Assembly (NCBI GenBank): GCA_024233515.1
Contig: JACKPO010000004.1
Coordinates: 105,649-169,648 of the forward strand
DNA length: 64,000 nt
Reading direction: 5' to 3'
Source of the DNA: Chlamydiales bacterium
GTDB lineage: Bacteria; Chlamydiota; Chlamydiia; Chlamydiales; Simkaniaceae
Shown: piece by piece, positions 44,414 to 52,829 of the stretch
How positions within the stretch are numbered: the stretch's first letter is position 1
Layout: every line of letters begins with the position of its first letter
Notes under the pieces: model-generated
The model's database searches: none
What the model saw: only the letters and a program-made list of their open reading frames with translations
What the model was told of the DNA's origin: nothing
Program-made: the position numbers and the translations under genes

Positions 44414-44450
44414 GTTTTTGATATAGCTGAATGAGTTTGAAATAGTCATA

Positions 44451-44552
44451 TACCTAAAAATGAATCAAAGGCTGCGCCCGCTCTGCAGCACATTTCTTGC
44501 CTTCACTCGCGCCTTTTGCTCGCACAATGGTCGCTCGCTCCAGGCAAAAAAT
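44451..44552 (-). repeat. Interspersed ~100-bp repeat, copy A
   Basis: Read on the minus strand this stretch begins ATTTTTTGCCTGGAGCGAGC, passes GACCATTGTGCG and GCAAGAAAT, and ends TGATTCATTTTTAGG. Copy B at 50789-50906 is about 88% identical in the opposite orientation. The element is outside coding sequence. The region 44414-44829 otherwise holds no gene. Confidence 0.75.
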
Positions 44553-44610
44553 TTGCGAGAGCTGCCTTGCCAAATTCCCAAGTTTTGAAGTTGTTTGGGT
44601 ATATTTCCTT

Positions 44611-44781
44611 ATTAAACGCGAATTCGGGATTAGACCTCTATGATAACACTCATCTTTTTGCAATCTTTTTAGGAAAGACTGCTTGAAGATAGCTCTGCGG
44701 CTATCTACTTCGCAGATTTTTCTAAAAATCTCAAAAATCTAAGCGTTCTCATAGGGGCCTAATCCCGAATTCGCGTTATTA
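44611..44781. mobile_element. MITE-like element with inverted terminal repeats
   Basis: AACGCGAATTCGGGATTAG (44615-44633) recurs exactly, inverted, at 44759-44777, and the match continues inward with a few mismatches (CTATGA.AAC.CT) to about 35 bp. The outer flanks on both sides read ATTA, a possible 4-bp target duplication. The interior, about 125 bp, has a small GATAGC/GCTATC hairpin and no reading frame. These are the features of a non-autonomous transposon remnant; no matching transposase is in the window. Confidence 0.6.
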
Positions 44782-44829
44782 ATCACATTTTTTGTGCAGA
44801 GAAAACTCATTCGATAATCATAAAGACCA

Positions 44830-46440
44830 TTAATAGCTAGCAACAACACTAAAATGAAACGCCCCAAATCGATTGGTTTGGAAGCTAAGTTTATGCAATT
44901 GAAACCCATAGTCTAGTCGTGCAGTGAAATGATGAGAAGCGGTGTAACGGAGCCCTGGACCGATACTTAGCAAATACGTCGTGGCTGGAATGCCAACCAG
45001 TGCGTTTTTATAATTGTGGGCTACCCCATAATCAACAAACCCTAAAAAGGTTAGCGGATTGTTCACACTAGATTTAAATAGCTGAAACGAAGGGGCTCCA
45101 ATTTCAAGGTTCAGACAAAGGGCATTATCCCCATCAAAGGTCCGTTCATCATACCCACGTACCGTCTCATACCCCCCAAGACCAAATTGTTCGCTCGGCA
45201 AGAGAGGTCCTGTCGCTATTTGCCCTCGAAGCGTTGCTTGGATGAACCCAAAACGGTAGTGATAGCGATCACGCACCATACATTCTCCATATGCATACTG
45301 CGGTTTTGCATGCGCTCTAAGCTTATTGTAGGCGGAGGAGCTTTGGTTTGGAAGCCACTGAAACGGAGAAAAATAGCTGGAAAGTTGAAAAGAAATTTCG
45401 TGCGCAGAAAATTTTGAGCATTGCAGCGCGTAGAAAAACACCAGTTGTGTGAGATTTACATTTTTTGTGTTTAAAGGGATATTCTCCGTTGTGCCCACAA
45501 AAAATAAACTGCTATTGGTTTTCTTAAAGTCGAAACCGCAGGTGATTCCTTGAGTAAAATCTCCATACAAAGGTTTGAATGGAATATTATACCGCATGCT
45601 TCCTTGGATGAGTCTCCCTTCGGAAGTAAAGTCTGTCATCTTGGGATGAATGGTTGCATACCCTCCGATAAGATCGAGTTGGTGTGTATTAGGAAGGTAG
45701 GAGGTGTAAGAGATATAATGAGAGTTAAACAAATGGGCTGAGTATGCCGTTGTCCACTGGTAGGTCAAAACATCCCCAATCCCCCACATATTCCCATAGT
45801 TAAAGCCAAGAAAATACCTTTCCCGGCCCGTAACATCCACTCCTGTATTATCAGCTCCTGCATAGAGTCGCAGCGGGTGGCGATCATGGGTTGTAAATTC
45901 TAGATCAGTACTTCCTATGTCTGCTCCGGGACGCGCAGTCACCTGTGTGTGATGAAACGGATTTCTATTCAAAGAGGTCAAATCGTTTAAAAGAGCATTT
46001 TGATGGATCATTTCCCCTTCTTTAAGATGAATGAATCGGGAGAGTGCCTTTTTTGAATACCATTCATTTCCACAAAAAGTCATGGACCCAACTTTCCCTT
46101 CAAGAATGTGAAAATTCACAGCACCTTCTGTCACATCTTGATCGGGAATTTTTGGGACGACAAAAGGGTACCCTTCATCTCTATAATAATTCGCAATGAC
46201 CTCTCTCATTTCTTCCACAAGCTCTTCCCTTATTGCGCGCCCAAGAAAAGGGCTCAGTTGAGCAGTGAGTGTTTCTGAATTGCCTGGAATAGAAACATGA
46301 TGAAACACAATTCTATCATCACTTAATACAGGGGTGTCTGAAGCTCCTCGTATCACAATCTTTGTTAAAGGATTTGCGAAAATAAAGTCAGCACTAAAAA
46401 ACGAGGCTAAAGTTAACAGAATAATTAAAAATCGATTCAT
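44830..46440 (-). CDS. TpsB/ShlB-type two-partner secretion outer membrane transporter
   Basis: The 536-aa protein has a signal peptide (MNRFLIILLTLASFFSADFIFA), a POTRA-like domain (about 85-185: VIANYYRDEGYPFVVPKIP, GAVNFHILEGKVG), and a beta-barrel region with repeated aromatic-ended strands to the final residue (FHFSVVASY). LLPSEQFGLGGYETVRGYDE is the barrel motif shared by FhaC/ShlB. It exports the adjacent TpsA protein across the outer membrane. Its ATG overlaps the tpsA stop by 4 bp (ATGA). Confidence 0.88.
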   Translation of the reverse strand: MNRFLIILLTLASFFSADFIFANPLTKIVIRGASDTPVLSDDRIVFHHVSIPGNSETLTAQLSPFLGRAIREELVEEMREVIANYYRDEGYPFVVPKIPDQDVTEGAVNFHILEGKVGSMTFCGNEWYSKKALSRFIHLKEGEMIHQNALLNDLTSLNRNPFHHTQVTARPGADIGSTDLEFTTHDRHPLRLYAGADNTGVDVTGRERYFLGFNYGNMWGIGDVLTYQWTTAYSAHLFNSHYISYTSYLPNTHQLDLIGGYATIHPKMTDFTSEGRLIQGSMRYNIPFKPLYGDFTQGITCGFDFKKTNSSLFFVGTTENIPLNTKNVNLTQLVFFYALQCSKFSAHEISFQLSSYFSPFQWLPNQSSSAYNKLRAHAKPQYAYGECMVRDRYHYRFGFIQATLRGQIATGPLLPSEQFGLGGYETVRGYDERTFDGDNALCLNLEIGAPSFQLFKSSVNNPLTFLGFVDYGVAHNYKNALVGIPATTYLLSIGPGLRYTASHHFTARLDYGFQLHKLSFQTNRFGAFHFSVVASY

Positions 46441-49400
46441 TTTTCACCAATATAAATAAGAGGATAAGAAGGACATTCTTTGATATAACAAAGGGGTTTA
46501 TGCAAAGGATCGTAGAGATAAAAACGATCCCAAGCATCAAAAGCGGATCCGACAGCGCCAGAATACCGGTAGATCCCCTTGCTTAACTCCTTCTGAGAAA
46601 TCAAAGTCAAGGGAGCCACAGAAGGCGTTGCTACTGGGAGAACAGCAATATAGACCCTCCCACTTGTAAAAGAATTGGGGAATCCTGCAACAATAATTCC
46701 ATACGTTGCACTATAATCGACAGAAGCTGCAGTCAATCCTGTATTGAATGTCTGCCCAATAAGACTATTAAGAGAAGTCACTTCTCCGATAAGTCCTGTG
46801 GAAGAATCCCCAATCGAAACGGCGCCTGCGCCCCAAAATGAGCCATTATTCCATTCAGACGAAATGACCGCATAATAATCCCCAAAATCTTTAACGGCTG
46901 GTTCACCAACCCAATCAAAATCGGTTGTTCCAACAAAGCTATTTGTAGAAGACACCTCTCCAACAATTCCAGAAACGCCATTTCCCCAAGTCGCTGCGCC
47001 CGCTTGAGAGAGACTTCCATTGTTCCACGAGTATGTTGCAACAACATAGTTGCCATTCGATAAGGGATAGACAAGTGAAGTCCCTACTCGATCATTGGGT
47101 TGAGAACCAACAAGGCTATTTGCAGAAGAGACAACTCCTACAGTCCCTGTCGATCCATTCCCGAAGGTCACTGCACCAGTATCTGCTACTGCTCCATTAT
47201 CCCACGACGTACTCACTACAACATAATTCCCGTTAGTTAACGCAATACTCGAATTTGTAATGGGACCGCCGACATAATCGAAATCTTGAGACCCAATTAA
47301 GCTATTCGCAGGCGTCACTAGGCCAGAAATGCCTACCGTTCCATCTCCCCATGTGGCAGCACCAACATCCACTGTTCCTCCATTATCCCAAACAGGAGAA
47401 ATGACAACATAATTTCCATTAGTTAAAGGTATAACCCCACCAATTCCTACATTATCAGAGGGTTGTGAACCTACAAGACTGTTAGATACAGTCACTGGCC
47501 CAGAAATGCCTACCGTTCCATCTCCCCATGTGACAGCGCCTGCTTGATTGGCCCCTCCATTATTCCAAGCAGTACTTGTCACGACATAGTTCCCATTTGT
47601 TAAGGGTTGAACACCAAGAGATCCTCCTACACTATCTCCAGATGTAGTCCCTACTAAACTATTAGCCGGGGAAACAACTCCAGTTATACCAGTTGCTCCA
47701 TTTCCCCATGTAACAGCTCCCACATCTGCTGTAGCTCCGTCATCCCATAACGGGCTTGAAACAACATAATTTCCATTGGTTAAAGCGGCAATTTCGAAGA
47801 TCCCTATTTGATCACCAGCTGTAGATCCAATCAAACTATTGGCTGCAGAAATGACCCCCGTAATCATCGTTGTTCCATCCCCCCATGTTACGGCACCGAC
47901 TTGCGAAATTGCCCCATCGCTCCAAGTGGAACTGCTTACAACGAAATTGCCATTAGTCAAAGCAGTGATCCTCCGTCCCACTTGATCATTTGCTGAAGAT
48001 CCCACAAGACTATTAGCAGGGGAAACAGGACCTGTGATCCCAATGGTACCATCTCCCCATGTGGCAGCCCCTGCTTGAGTGATCCCTCCATTGTTCCAAA
48101 ACCGGCTTCCCACAACATAATTTCCATTGGTTAATGCTTTAACACCACCAGAGCCAACCCGATCAAGCGCCTGGGATCCTACAAGGCTATTCGAAGGAGA
48201 AACAAGCCCCGAAACTCCAACAGCCCCATCTCCCCAAGTAACTGCCCCCACCCTTGTGATCGCCCCATTACTCCAAGTAGTCGTTCCAGTTACATAGTTT
48301 CCGTTCGATAAAGGGATCACAAAAGAGCCCACGAGATCCCCTGCTGTAGAACCTATAAGACTGTTTAAGGAAGAGACCTCACCTGTAATTCCCGTCCAAC
48401 CATTTGCCCAAGTTGCAGCTCCAGCACCACTCGCACTCCCATTTTTCCAACTGGCACTCTTTACAACAAAATGACCATTTGTAAGAACTTCAATCCCGTT
48501 ATTCCCCACAAGGTCTGCCATTTGACTTCCTGTAAGAATAGAAAGTAAAGCTTTTGTTTGGGGGTTATACAGATAAACAGCCCCACTGGATGTTCCAAAA
48601 AGATCGTCTCCAGGTTTCGTTACAACAACATTGCCATTCGGCAATGCAACCACAATCTTCCCGAAAGAATTTCCCCCACCTTGATTAGGATCAATCAATT
48701 CATCCTGTACAAAAACAACATTAGAGGCCAATACCGAATTGTCAAGCGGCGTCCCTTTCAATGTAGAAGAGGATGTCAACATAACCTGGCTCGAATCCTC
48801 TTGTCCAAGTTGGTGATACCCCCCTTCAGCAACAATCTTTGCCCCAGGCAATACAATCTCATCTGCTAGATGTTTAATCGTTCCTTGGAGAGCCTCATGA
48901 ACTCCAGAACTATAAATACGAGAAGCTTGGATCGCAATCTGACCTTGAGGAGCTCTTATCGCACCTGAAGCCGTTTCAATATAAGGTCCTATCAACTCAA
49001 TCTGAATGGATTGGTGTGGGTTTTTTACCTCTATCAATCCCCCGTTAATCATCTTATCTAAGGAGCCTTGAATATGGTCAGAAGATAAAATCTCTCCTGT
49101 ATTGACCAGGCTGTTGCCTTGAATATGAACCTTTTGCTCTCCCTCAATTTTTCCAACATTAGTGATATGGGAAGAAGCAAGAAAAATGCGACTATCTTTT
49201 TGTATCAGAGCAACTTTTTCCGTTTGCGATCCTCCTGATACAGCCTCAGAATAGGGATGACTGCGGATTGCTTGAAGCGTCCCTTCATTCGTGATTCTTT
49301 CAGCTTTCTCTTGCCCCAGCTCAATAGAAAGAAGGGGCGTTTCTTCAAATTTGAGGATAACTTTTTCTCCTGCTGCGATGGAAACATCTCCAGAATGTGC

Positions 49401-49910
49401 AACAACCGTCCCTTTGTTCATCACCCGCTTCCCAATCAAATAGACATTTCCGACATTCGTTTGGATCGTCCCTAAATTCGTAATCTCTTCACCCTGCCCA
49501 CTAAAAACCAACTCATTAGGATTGATTAAAAAAGATTCATCTGAGCAATCGAGTGTGGAACCCACAAAACTCCCGGCCTGTATCATCCCCTCGCTTCCAA
49601 TAACGATTCCTTGGGGATTGATCAGATAGACTTTTCCATTGGAAAGCATTTTTCCTAAAATCTGACTCCCTTCTTTTCCCACAACCCGATTTAAAATTGC
49701 CCCATTTTGATGAGGAAGAGAAACGTTTAATGTCTCTCCTTTTCCAATAGAAAAGGACTCCCATTCAACGATAGAACGTTCACTCTTTGAATCAATGAGT
49801 GCATTTGCTGTCTCAAGAGAGGTCATAGCTACATCTCCAGCAATCACAACGGGATGTTGTGGCTGGGCGTGGAGACAAGCAATAGCCAGTAAGGGTAGTA
49901 GAATCTTCAT
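46437..49910 (-). CDS. TpsA-like filamentous hemagglutinin-domain exoprotein with ~59-aa tandem repeats
   Basis: The 1157-aa protein has a signal peptide (MKILLPLLAIACLHA) and the N-terminal TPS secretion domain (about 15-200), with NGKVYLINPQGIVIGSEGMI, the classic NPQGI motif. From about residue 455 to 1070 there are some ten tandem units of 56-60 aa, each of the form NSLVGS...D.VG...LTNGNYVV.S..WNNG....GA.TWG.G..GI.G.VS. The last 80 residues are unique. It is probably a surface-exposed or released adhesin made and exported with the following TpsB gene. Repeats of this style occur in other environmental chlamydiae, possibly DUF5650-type. Confidence 0.85.
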   Translation of the reverse strand: MKILLPLLAIACLHAQPQHPVVIAGDVAMTSLETANALIDSKSERSIVEWESFSIGKGETLNVSLPHQNGAILNRVVGKEGSQILGKMLSNGKVYLINPQGIVIGSEGMIQAGSFVGSTLDCSDESFLINPNELVFSGQGEEITNLGTIQTNVGNVYLIGKRVMNKGTVVAHSGDVSIAAGEKVILKFEETPLLSIELGQEKAERITNEGTLQAIRSHPYSEAVSGGSQTEKVALIQKDSRIFLASSHITNVGKIEGEQKVHIQGNSLVNTGEILSSDHIQGSLDKMINGGLIEVKNPHQSIQIELIGPYIETASGAIRAPQGQIAIQASRIYSSGVHEALQGTIKHLADEIVLPGAKIVAEGGYHQLGQEDSSQVMLTSSSTLKGTPLDNSVLASNVVFVQDELIDPNQGGGNSFGKIVVALPNGNVVVTKPGDDLFGTSSGAVYLYNPQTKALLSILTGSQMADLVGNNGIEVLTNGHFVVKSASWKNGSASGAGAATWANGWTGITGEVSSLNSLIGSTAGDLVGSFVIPLSNGNYVTGTTTWSNGAITRVGAVTWGDGAVGVSGLVSPSNSLVGSQALDRVGSGGVKALTNGNYVVGSRFWNNGGITQAGAATWGDGTIGITGPVSPANSLVGSSANDQVGRRITALTNGNFVVSSSTWSDGAISQVGAVTWGDGTTMITGVISAANSLIGSTAGDQIGIFEIAALTNGNYVVSSPLWDDGATADVGAVTWGNGATGITGVVSPANSLVGTTSGDSVGGSLGVQPLTNGNYVVTSTAWNNGGANQAGAVTWGDGTVGISGPVTVSNSLVGSQPSDNVGIGGVIPLTNGNYVVISPVWDNGGTVDVGAATWGDGTVGISGLVTPANSLIGSQDFDYVGGPITNSSIALTNGNYVVVSTSWDNGAVADTGAVTFGNGSTGTVGVVSSANSLVGSQPNDRVGTSLVYPLSNGNYVVATYSWNNGSLSQAGAATWGNGVSGIVGEVSSTNSFVGTTDFDWVGEPAVKDFGDYYAVISSEWNNGSFWGAGAVSIGDSSTGLIGEVTSLNSLIGQTFNTGLTAASVDYSATYGIIVAGFPNSFTSGRVYIAVLPVATPSVAPLTLISQKELSKGIYRYSGAVGSAFDAWDRFYLYDPLHKPLCYIKECPSYPLIYIGEK
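46760..48550 (-). repeat. Ten tandem ~177-bp coding repeats in tpsA
   Basis: The DNA under the ten 56-60-aa units recurs every ~177 bp, with blocks such as ACAACATAATTTCCATT and TCCCCATGT reappearing throughout on the plus strand. The units have diverged, so no two adjacent ones are identical, but the short shared blocks would permit copy-number change. These are protein repeats, not a CRISPR. Confidence 0.8.
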
Positions 49911-50117
49911 GCAAGGACATCCTTTTCAAGTTCTACTCTTCTCTTTAGATCAAAATAACAATTTTTTGAATGAAAAAAAATTTAATAGGCACTGCGTGCT
50001 GGAGAACTTATCTTCCTTTTAACCTTTGAGAACTACGTAGGAACCTATCCAGTATGACCCTGGAGTACTACTTATTTTTCTCTTTAGCGCAGCATAAATA
50101 GGTGAGATTTTTTGCAT

Positions 50118-50158
50118 GCGAAGCGCACGGGCAGCTCTTGGAGCTGTCCATGCTTCGC
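50118..50158. repeat. Long inverted repeat (hairpin)
   Basis: GCGAAGC..CAGCTC (50118-50137) pairs with GAGCTG..GCTTCGC (50141-50158) around a TTG loop. It lies between the small gene and tpsA. No T run follows on the expected minus-strand side (there is an A run instead), so it is not a standard terminator. It may mark a mobile repeat. Confidence 0.55.
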
Positions 50159-50174
50159 TGATTCGGTTGCTTAA

Positions 50175-50645
50175 TCAGTTTCCAGAGTAGCGAAATGAAA
50201 TAGACTTAGGTATAAGATGATCACAGTCAAAATCCTTAGAGGCTTTTAACACATCTTGCATGGCTGAAATTCCCCTCTCTGAAATCAGCGGTAACCTTAC
50301 ATCAGGAACAAACCTAGAATCAAGAGCAGACAATTGATGTTCTTTGCGGATGATTGAACTCCAAAGACGTTGACTTTTTTTGATAACTTGAGCAAACTCC
50401 TTAGGATCAGACTTCAAGTCGCTAAAGTGAATCCGAAAAATCATTCCGAACTGTGGAGCACTTTTTTTGTTACATCGCTGCAAATCCGCTACACATTGCT
50501 GGAGAGTCTTTATGTGACTCGCCAAATCATCAACATCCTTTTCATAAGCAGCTTTCCCATTGCATGCATTGAACCCACTTTCGCAATCATAATAAGAACT
50601 AAAAAGGTTTAAAGAACCTTCTGGTGAAAATTCAGATTTTTCCAT
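50175..50645 (-). CDS. Hypothetical protein, small divergent gene of the duplicated hrcA region (copy 1)
   Basis: The 156-aa soluble protein has four cysteines in its first half (C21, C28, C51, C58) and is mostly helical. No family is recognised. It has a GGGGGAA ribosome binding site at the start of ATG 50645 and runs divergently from the degenerate CIRCE element. Its last codons (DVLKASKDFDCDHLI) have a DNA copy at 51025-51049, next to the second small gene. Confidence 0.6.
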   Translation of the reverse strand: MEKSEFSPEGSLNLFSSYYDCESGFNACNGKAAYEKDVDDLASHIKTLQQCVADLQRCNKKSAPQFGMIFRIHFSDLKSDPKEFAQVIKKSQRLWSSIIRKEHQLSALDSRFVPDVRLPLISERGISAMQDVLKASKDFDCDHLIPKSISFRYSGN

Positions 50646-50761
50646 ACATTCCCCCGCTGGATTACACGTTAATAATTAAAAGTATAATCAGATTAATAAT
50701 TAATGTTAAGTTTTATTGATAAAGTACTAAACTACTTATTTTAAATAACTTATATTCTATT

Positions 50762-50788
50762 TAAGCGCTCTGTCTTATAGAGTGCTAA
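50762..50788. promoter_or_regulatory. Degenerate CIRCE-like operator (duplicated copy)
   Basis: TAAGCGCTC (50762-50770), nine bases, then GAGTGCTAA (50780-50788). The right half fits the CIRCE consensus GAGTGCTAA exactly; the left half has two changes. It parallels the CIRCE at 51617-51643, upstream of an hrcA fragment, and so looks like a duplicated, decaying HrcA operator. Confidence 0.75.
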
Positions 50789-50906
50789 TTTTTTGCCTGG
50801 AGCGAGCGACCATTGTGCGAGCATAAGGCGCAAGTGAAGGCAAGAAATTTGCTGCAAAGAAGGCGCAGCCAAAAACCAACTTTTGAATCATTTTAGGCAT
50901 ACTTTG
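50789..50906 (+). repeat. Interspersed ~100-bp repeat, copy B
   Basis: This stretch starts ATTTTTTGCCTGGAGCGAGCG directly behind the degenerate CIRCE and ends GAATCATTTTAGGCATA beside the hrcA fragment. It is about 88% identical to 44451-44552 (opposite strand), with one short insertion near its end. It occupies the place where the first 50 codons of the duplicated hrcA would be. Confidence 0.75.
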
Positions 50907-51025
50907 CCAAACTCGAAAAAGAAGGGTTTCTCAAACAGGAACACTCATCAGCGGGGCGGATTCCCACCGCGGAAGCGTTCAAACTCTATGCCAATTTCCA
51001 CATCAACTCTAAAGAGATCGATCCA
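50900..51025 (+). pseudogene. hrcA: Fragment of a second hrcA
   Basis: These 126 bp align without gaps to 51857-51982 of hrcA with 8 differences, about 94% identity. All eight changes fall at third codon positions and are silent (for example AAA/AAG, GAA/GAG, TCA/TCT, GAT/GAC). In-frame TAG at 50894-50896 stops reading upstream, and the sequence ends abruptly at 51025. It is a remnant, not a gene, derived from a selected copy. Confidence 0.85.
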
Positions 51026-51046
51026 GATGATCACAGTCAAAAATCC

Positions 51047-51499
51047 TTAGGTGTTTTTAATAGATCTTTCATATTCATGTTTGGCTTTAGCGTGAGCCTC
51101 TTCCCAAAGAGCGCTCTCTTCTCTACGCAAAGCAAGATAGACTTTTTGAGCAGCTAACGCTCTTTTTTTCAAGGGAGAGACACAAACAAGCTTCTTAGAA
51201 TCAATTCTCTCCGAATATATCATTGCAGCAAGATTTCTTGCAGAATCGGTGTAACGAACCAAATCTAAGAAGCTATTAGAGTCCCGAAAAACACTCCGAC
51301 CATCAAAGACGCGATGGAAGGTCGTATGATCAATTTTTTTGATCCTTCCCCTTAAATCATCATTATCAATTCGAAACTTCTGATTCAGCTTTTCCAAACC
51401 CTCAACACTCTTTCTTGCCCTGCTTAGCTCTTCTTCAGAAAGAGAAGAAAAGTAGGTATCAATCCAATCAAGACTAAAATAAGACGAAATTGTTTCCAT
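51047..51499 (-). CDS. Hypothetical protein, small divergent gene of the hrcA region (copy 2)
   Basis: The 150-aa soluble, helical protein is not recognised. It has the same placement and ribosome binding site (CGGGGGAA) as the gene at 50645 and starts at ATG 51499, divergent from CIRCE-hrcA. Weak similarity to the copy 1 product (F-x-x-x-F...S/D-x-x-F...E-x-x-x-x-x) suggests distant paralogy but is not proof. In another frame the end reads MKDLLKTPKDF then stop, like the end of copy 1, so its 3' end may have been changed by recombination. Confidence 0.6.
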   Translation of the reverse strand: METISSYFSLDWIDTYFSSLSEEELSRARKSVEGLEKLNQKFRIDNDDLRGRIKKIDHTTFHRVFDGRSVFRDSNSFLDLVRYTDSARNLAAMIYSERIDSKKLVCVSPLKKRALAAQKVYLALRREESALWEEAHAKAKHEYERSIKNT

Positions 51500-51616
51500 A
51501 AATTCCCCCGAATTGGTTAGTTATTCGAAGAGTATAAGGCAAAGCATCATAAAATAACAACATCACCTCAAAAAAAAACTATTAACCTATTGATTTAAAG
51601 TAATTTATAAAAATAT

Positions 51617-51643
51617 TAAGCACTCTGGTTTGTAGAGTGCTAA
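51617..51643. promoter_or_regulatory. CIRCE operator
   Basis: TAAGCACTC (51617-51625), nine bases, GAGTGCTAA (51635-51643): one mismatch from the CIRCE consensus TTAGCACTC-N9-GAGTGCTAA. HrcA binds here to repress hrcA-grpE-dnaK; heat inactivates HrcA. A possible TTGATT -35 lies at 51590-51595, so the operator covers the promoter or early transcript. Confidence 0.92.
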
Positions 51644-51706
51644 TTTTTTGTTGCCAGCTGACGCCCCTTGTGCTATATTAGCAGTAGAAAGTGGAGATTG
51701 CTATCT

Positions 51707-52816
51707 ATGGCAGGCAAAAGAAACCAAAGAACTGAGAGAGAGAGAGCTGTCCTCATCGCGCTGGTCGAGCTCTACCTGCTGACCGGAAAGCCTGTAGGCT
51801 CCAACACCCTCAAAGAGAGTGGATTTGAGGATATCAGCTCAGCAACCATCCGCAACTACTTTGCCAAACTCGAAAAGGAGGGGTTTCTCAAGCAGGAGCA
51901 CTCTTCAGCGGGACGGATTCCTACCGCGGAAGCGTTCAAACTCTATGCCAATTTCCACATCAACTCTAAAGAGATCGACCCAAAAGAGTTTGACCTTTTG
52001 AAGAAAGAACTCGATCAAGACACCCGCGAAATTGCCGGTTATCTTCAAAAGGCCTCAGAACTTCTAAGTCGGGTGACCCAAGGGGCCACCTTCCTTTCTT
52101 CTCCCCGCTTTGATCAGGATTTGATTGTTGATATCAAGGTGGTAGGGATCGACTCGAAGCGGTGTTTAGCCGTTGTGGTCACCGATTTTGGATTAGTTCA
52201 CACCGAAATTCTCTATACGCCAAAAAAGTTAAGCAGCTTTACACTCAAACGGATCGAAGCTTACTTTAACTTTAGACTCACAGGGCTCGATCGCCCTAAA
52301 CTGAACAGTGAAGAAGAGGAACTTGGAGCAGGTTTTTATAACGAGCTCATGATGCGCCACATTGTCGGCTATTCCAACTTCAGCGAAGAGGATGTCTACA
52401 AAACAGGGTTTTCAAAGCTGATCCGCTTCCCCGAATTTAGAGATGCCAGTGTTTTGGCAACAGGGCTTTCGATCTTTGAGAACACCGCATATATGCGCAC
52501 CCTTTTGGGACAATGTACAAGGGAAAGTGCTCTCAAGATCTGGATTGGAGACGATCTCAACCATCCTTCAGCGAGTACAGCGCAAAGTAGCATCATTGCC
52601 GTCCCCTATTTTATTCATGGAAAGGCGGTTGGAGCTGTTGCCCTTTTAGGCCCTATCCGGATGCCCTACCCAAAGTTATTTGGAATCATGAGAGCCTTTT
52701 CTCTCATCTTAAGTGAAGTGCTGACACGTAATCTCTATAAGTATAAAATTACTTACCGACAACCTGACAGCAAACAGGTGGAACTCAAAACAGAGCCACC
52801 CAAGTTAATAGAGTAA
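51707..52816 (+). CDS. hrcA: Heat-inducible transcription repressor HrcA
   Basis: HrcA binds CIRCE and shuts off chaperone genes. From ATG 51707 (GGAG upstream) it is 369 aa, with the N-terminal winged-helix (RTERERAVLIALVELYLLTGKPVGSNTL, FEDISSATIRNYFAKLEKEGFLKQEHSSAGRIPT) and the GAF-like C-terminal domain (ALLGPIRMPYPKLFGIMRAFS). The in-frame 13-residue extension to 51668 has no support. It leads the hrcA-grpE-dnaK operon. Confidence 0.95.
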   Translation: MAGKRNQRTERERAVLIALVELYLLTGKPVGSNTLKESGFEDISSATIRNYFAKLEKEGFLKQEHSSAGRIPTAEAFKLYANFHINSKEIDPKEFDLLKKELDQDTREIAGYLQKASELLSRVTQGATFLSSPRFDQDLIVDIKVVGIDSKRCLAVVVTDFGLVHTEILYTPKKLSSFTLKRIEAYFNFRLTGLDRPKLNSEEEELGAGFYNELMMRHIVGYSNFSEEDVYKTGFSKLIRFPEFRDASVLATGLSIFENTAYMRTLLGQCTRESALKIWIGDDLNHPSASTAQSSIIAVPYFIHGKAVGAVALLGPIRMPYPKLFGIMRAFSLILSEVLTRNLYKYKITYRQPDSKQVELKTEPPKLIE

Positions 52817-52829
52817 GGAGACCTAACAA

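Noticed and set aside
44454..44663. Minus-strand 69-aa frame
   Set aside because: It spans the interspersed repeat, lacks a ribosome binding site and has no protein-like features.
46760..48550. Regularly spaced repeats as a CRISPR array
   Set aside because: The period is ~177 bp, the repeats are coding and diverged, and they translate into the TpsA repeat unit.
50118..50158. Hairpin as a rho-independent terminator for the minus-strand small gene
   Set aside because: The bases after the hairpin in the direction of transcription are an A run, not a U run, in the RNA.
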